DNA from: Sphingopyxis sp. 2PD
GTDB taxonomy: Bacteria; Pseudomonadota; Alphaproteobacteria; Sphingomonadales; Sphingomonadaceae
Assembly: GCF_005503695.1 (NCBI RefSeq)
Contig: NZ_SCMU01000003.1
Span: 62,001-126,000 of the forward strand
Direction of reading: 5' to 3'
DNA length: 64,000 bases
Made by a program: the position numbers and the translations under genes. Numbering within the stretch: the stretch's first letter is position 1; each line of letters opens with the position of its first letter. Positions 62,842 to 64,000 of the stretch are shown here, piece by piece. The notes below the pieces were generated by a model. It was not told the origin of the DNA and made no database searches. It saw only the letters and a list, made by a program, of their open reading frames with translations.

Positions 62842-64000
62842 TTAGCGGTCATAAGCCTTGGGCAAAGCACCCTCGCTCGGCGTCGCATAACGATCGCGCA
62901 GGCGATCCTGCCGCGTCGTCAGCGACTGCGCCTTGCCGTCGATCCAGATCGCTGTCGGGCGGCTGCCCAGTTCCAGCGGATCATTGTCCCAGACAACAAC
63001 GTCGCCGACGCGCCCCGGGCGCAGCGATCCGATGCTGCCCTCCATCCCGACCGCGCGCGCGGGTGCGCTGCTGATCGACGCGAACGCCTGATCCCAGGTC
63101 ATCCCGCTGGCACCCGGCACACGCGTCAACCCGACCAGGTTGCCTGCATATTGCGTGGCATAGCCCATCTTGTGCGCATCATCGTCGTCGAACACCCCGA
63201 CCGACACGTCGACGCCTGCGGCTTTCAGCCGTCCGGCATTCGATTGGGTCGCGCCGAGCTGTTCAAAGCTCGACGGCAGATCGGTTAGCGGCGACACCAG
63301 CACCGGCACTTTTGCTGCCGCCAGCTCGCGCGCGACCATCCAGCCCTCGGTCACCCCGACCAGCACCAGCTTCAGCGCCGGAAACTCCTGCCGCAGCTTC
63401 AGCACGTTGATGATGTCGGCGGCGCGATCGACGCGGACGAACAGCGGCGTCACTCCATTGATCACCTGCACCAGCGCATCGGCGTCGGCGCGCTGGATCA
63501 TCGCGTCATTGCCCCATTCGGCCAGCGACGCGGGGTTGCGGGCATAGCTGCGCGCCGCCAGCAATTGTTCGCGGAAAAGCAGGAAGGTCGCGGCGCGGCT
63601 GCCGCCCGCCTTGGCCGATCCATCCTCGCCGAATGCGACGAACTGCAACGCGCGCGGCTTGGTCACCATGTCCATGTCGTCGGCCAGATCGACGACCGCG
63701 CCCTGTCCGGCGAACAAATTGCTGCTGCCCCCCGGCGCGACAATCGCCCGGGTGACCCCCGCCGCGCGATTGACCGCGACGGGCGATCCCATCGGATTGA
63801 GCGCCGGTGCGATGTCGAGCCCCGCCGAAAAGCGCGTACGCGGCGCATTACGATCGTTGGTGCCGCCGACCGCATCGACCTCGACCAGCCCGACGCGGCT
63901 GAACGCTGCGACGATCCCCGGCGTGACCCAGCGGCCGCCCGCGTCGACCCGCTCGATCCCGGCGGGCACCGCAACGCCCGCGCCTGCGGCCACGACCTTG
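62842..64000 (-). CDS. amidohydrolase-like protein without the HxH motif (partial)
   Basis: The 3' part of the gene, about 385 codons, runs off the window edge. It reads like an imidazolonepropionase-like amidohydrolase: DAGGRWVTPGIVAAF at the start of the barrel, then VTEGWMVARELAAAKVPVLVSPL and the C-terminal GSIGSLRPGRVGDVVVWDNDP. Where active enzymes have HxH (PGLIDxHxH) this protein has PGIVAAFSRVGL, so metal ligands are missing. It may be a non-catalytic paralogue of an upstream partner outside the window. Confidence 0.75.
   Translation of the reverse strand, partial: KVVAAGAGVAVPAGIERVDAGGRWVTPGIVAAFSRVGLVEVDAVGGTNDRNAPRTRFSAGLDIAPALNPMGSPVAVNRAAGVTRAIVAPGGSSNLFAGQGAVVDLADDMDMVTKPRALQFVAFGEDGSAKAGGSRAATFLLFREQLLAARSYARNPASLAEWGNDAMIQRADADALVQVINGVTPLFVRVDRAADIINVLKLRQEFPALKLVLVGVTEGWMVARELAAAKVPVLVSPLTDLPSSFEQLGATQSNAGRLKAAGVDVSVGVFDDDDAHKMGYATQYAGNLVGLTRVPGASGMTWDQAFASISSAPARAVGMEGSIGSLRPGRVGDVVVWDNDPLELGSRPTAIWIDGKAQSLTTRQDRLRDRYATPSEGALPKAYDR

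Overview
The window is GC-rich, densely coded alphaproteobacterial chromosome. Gene content (CcrM-type GANTC methylase, EipA/DUF1134, alphaproteobacterial aa3-oxidase subunit IV beside split pnt genes, FolP with the alphaproteobacterial N-terminal extension, TonB receptors, HPr-rel-A genes) points to Sphingomonadales, probably Sphingopyxis-like. That placement is an inference from gene content; no marker such as 16S rRNA is present. I see no phage, insertion sequence, CRISPR array or plasmid gene. One tRNA is present, tRNA-Ser(GCT).

Layout. 0-6.6 kb is an iron-acquisition island: a TonB C-terminus, a Fiu-like siderophore receptor, a PiuC/YbiX dioxygenase, and a divergent-facing operon PepSY - DUF2271 - DUF4198 - ApbE. 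Fur-like palindromes precede both transcription units. The DUF2271 protein carries a TGAT flavinylation-like motif next to the flavin transferase that could modify it. 6.6-21 kb is housekeeping: tRNA-Ser, EipA, apt, the cytochrome bc1 operon (petABC), trmL-hemF, two paralogous membrane proteins, lipB, queC-queE, hslO and argD-argF. A promoter and a terminator-like hairpin sit in the short argD leader. 21-28.5 kb holds transport and redox genes (lipoprotein-CDF pair, LLM oxidoreductase, Lrp/LysE pair, aldo-keto reductase, DUF411, dienelactone hydrolase, HAD).

28.4-34.4 kb carries glmS, a VapBC-type toxin-antitoxin pair with a clear palindromic operator, a GNAT gene, glmU and gph. With glmM at 57.3-58.6 kb, three steps of UDP-GlcNAc synthesis are in the window. 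34.4-37.0 kb is a compact four-gene HPr-rel-A operon (MarR - PqqD-like - HprK-related kinase A - nucleotidyltransferase) of unknown function. 37.2-42.3 kb has a TonB receptor coupled to maiA, then a coupled beta-helix/diheme cytochrome pair. 42.4-48.6 kb has DUF2147, an Asp/Glu racemase-family gene, and transhydrogenase genes pntAA and pntAB-pntB separated by two fasciclin genes. A 39-residue aa3-oxidase subunit IV precedes pntAA.

48.8-64 kb has an NtrC-like regulator with altered sigma-54 loop and Walker B residues, two SDRs, folP, ccrM preceded by nine GANTC sites in 152 bp, rnhB, a ThiD-VOC fusion, DUF1272, glmM, a DAACS symporter, a second aldo-keto reductase, a small AT-richer orphan, DUF1003, NnrU and a partial amidohydrolase.

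Intergenic spaces hold at least five families of short palindromic repeats, some in two or more copies. The strongest candidates for poorly described biology are the flavinylated PepSY/DUF2271/DUF4198/ApbE module, the HPr-rel-A operon and the degenerate NtrC-family regulator.
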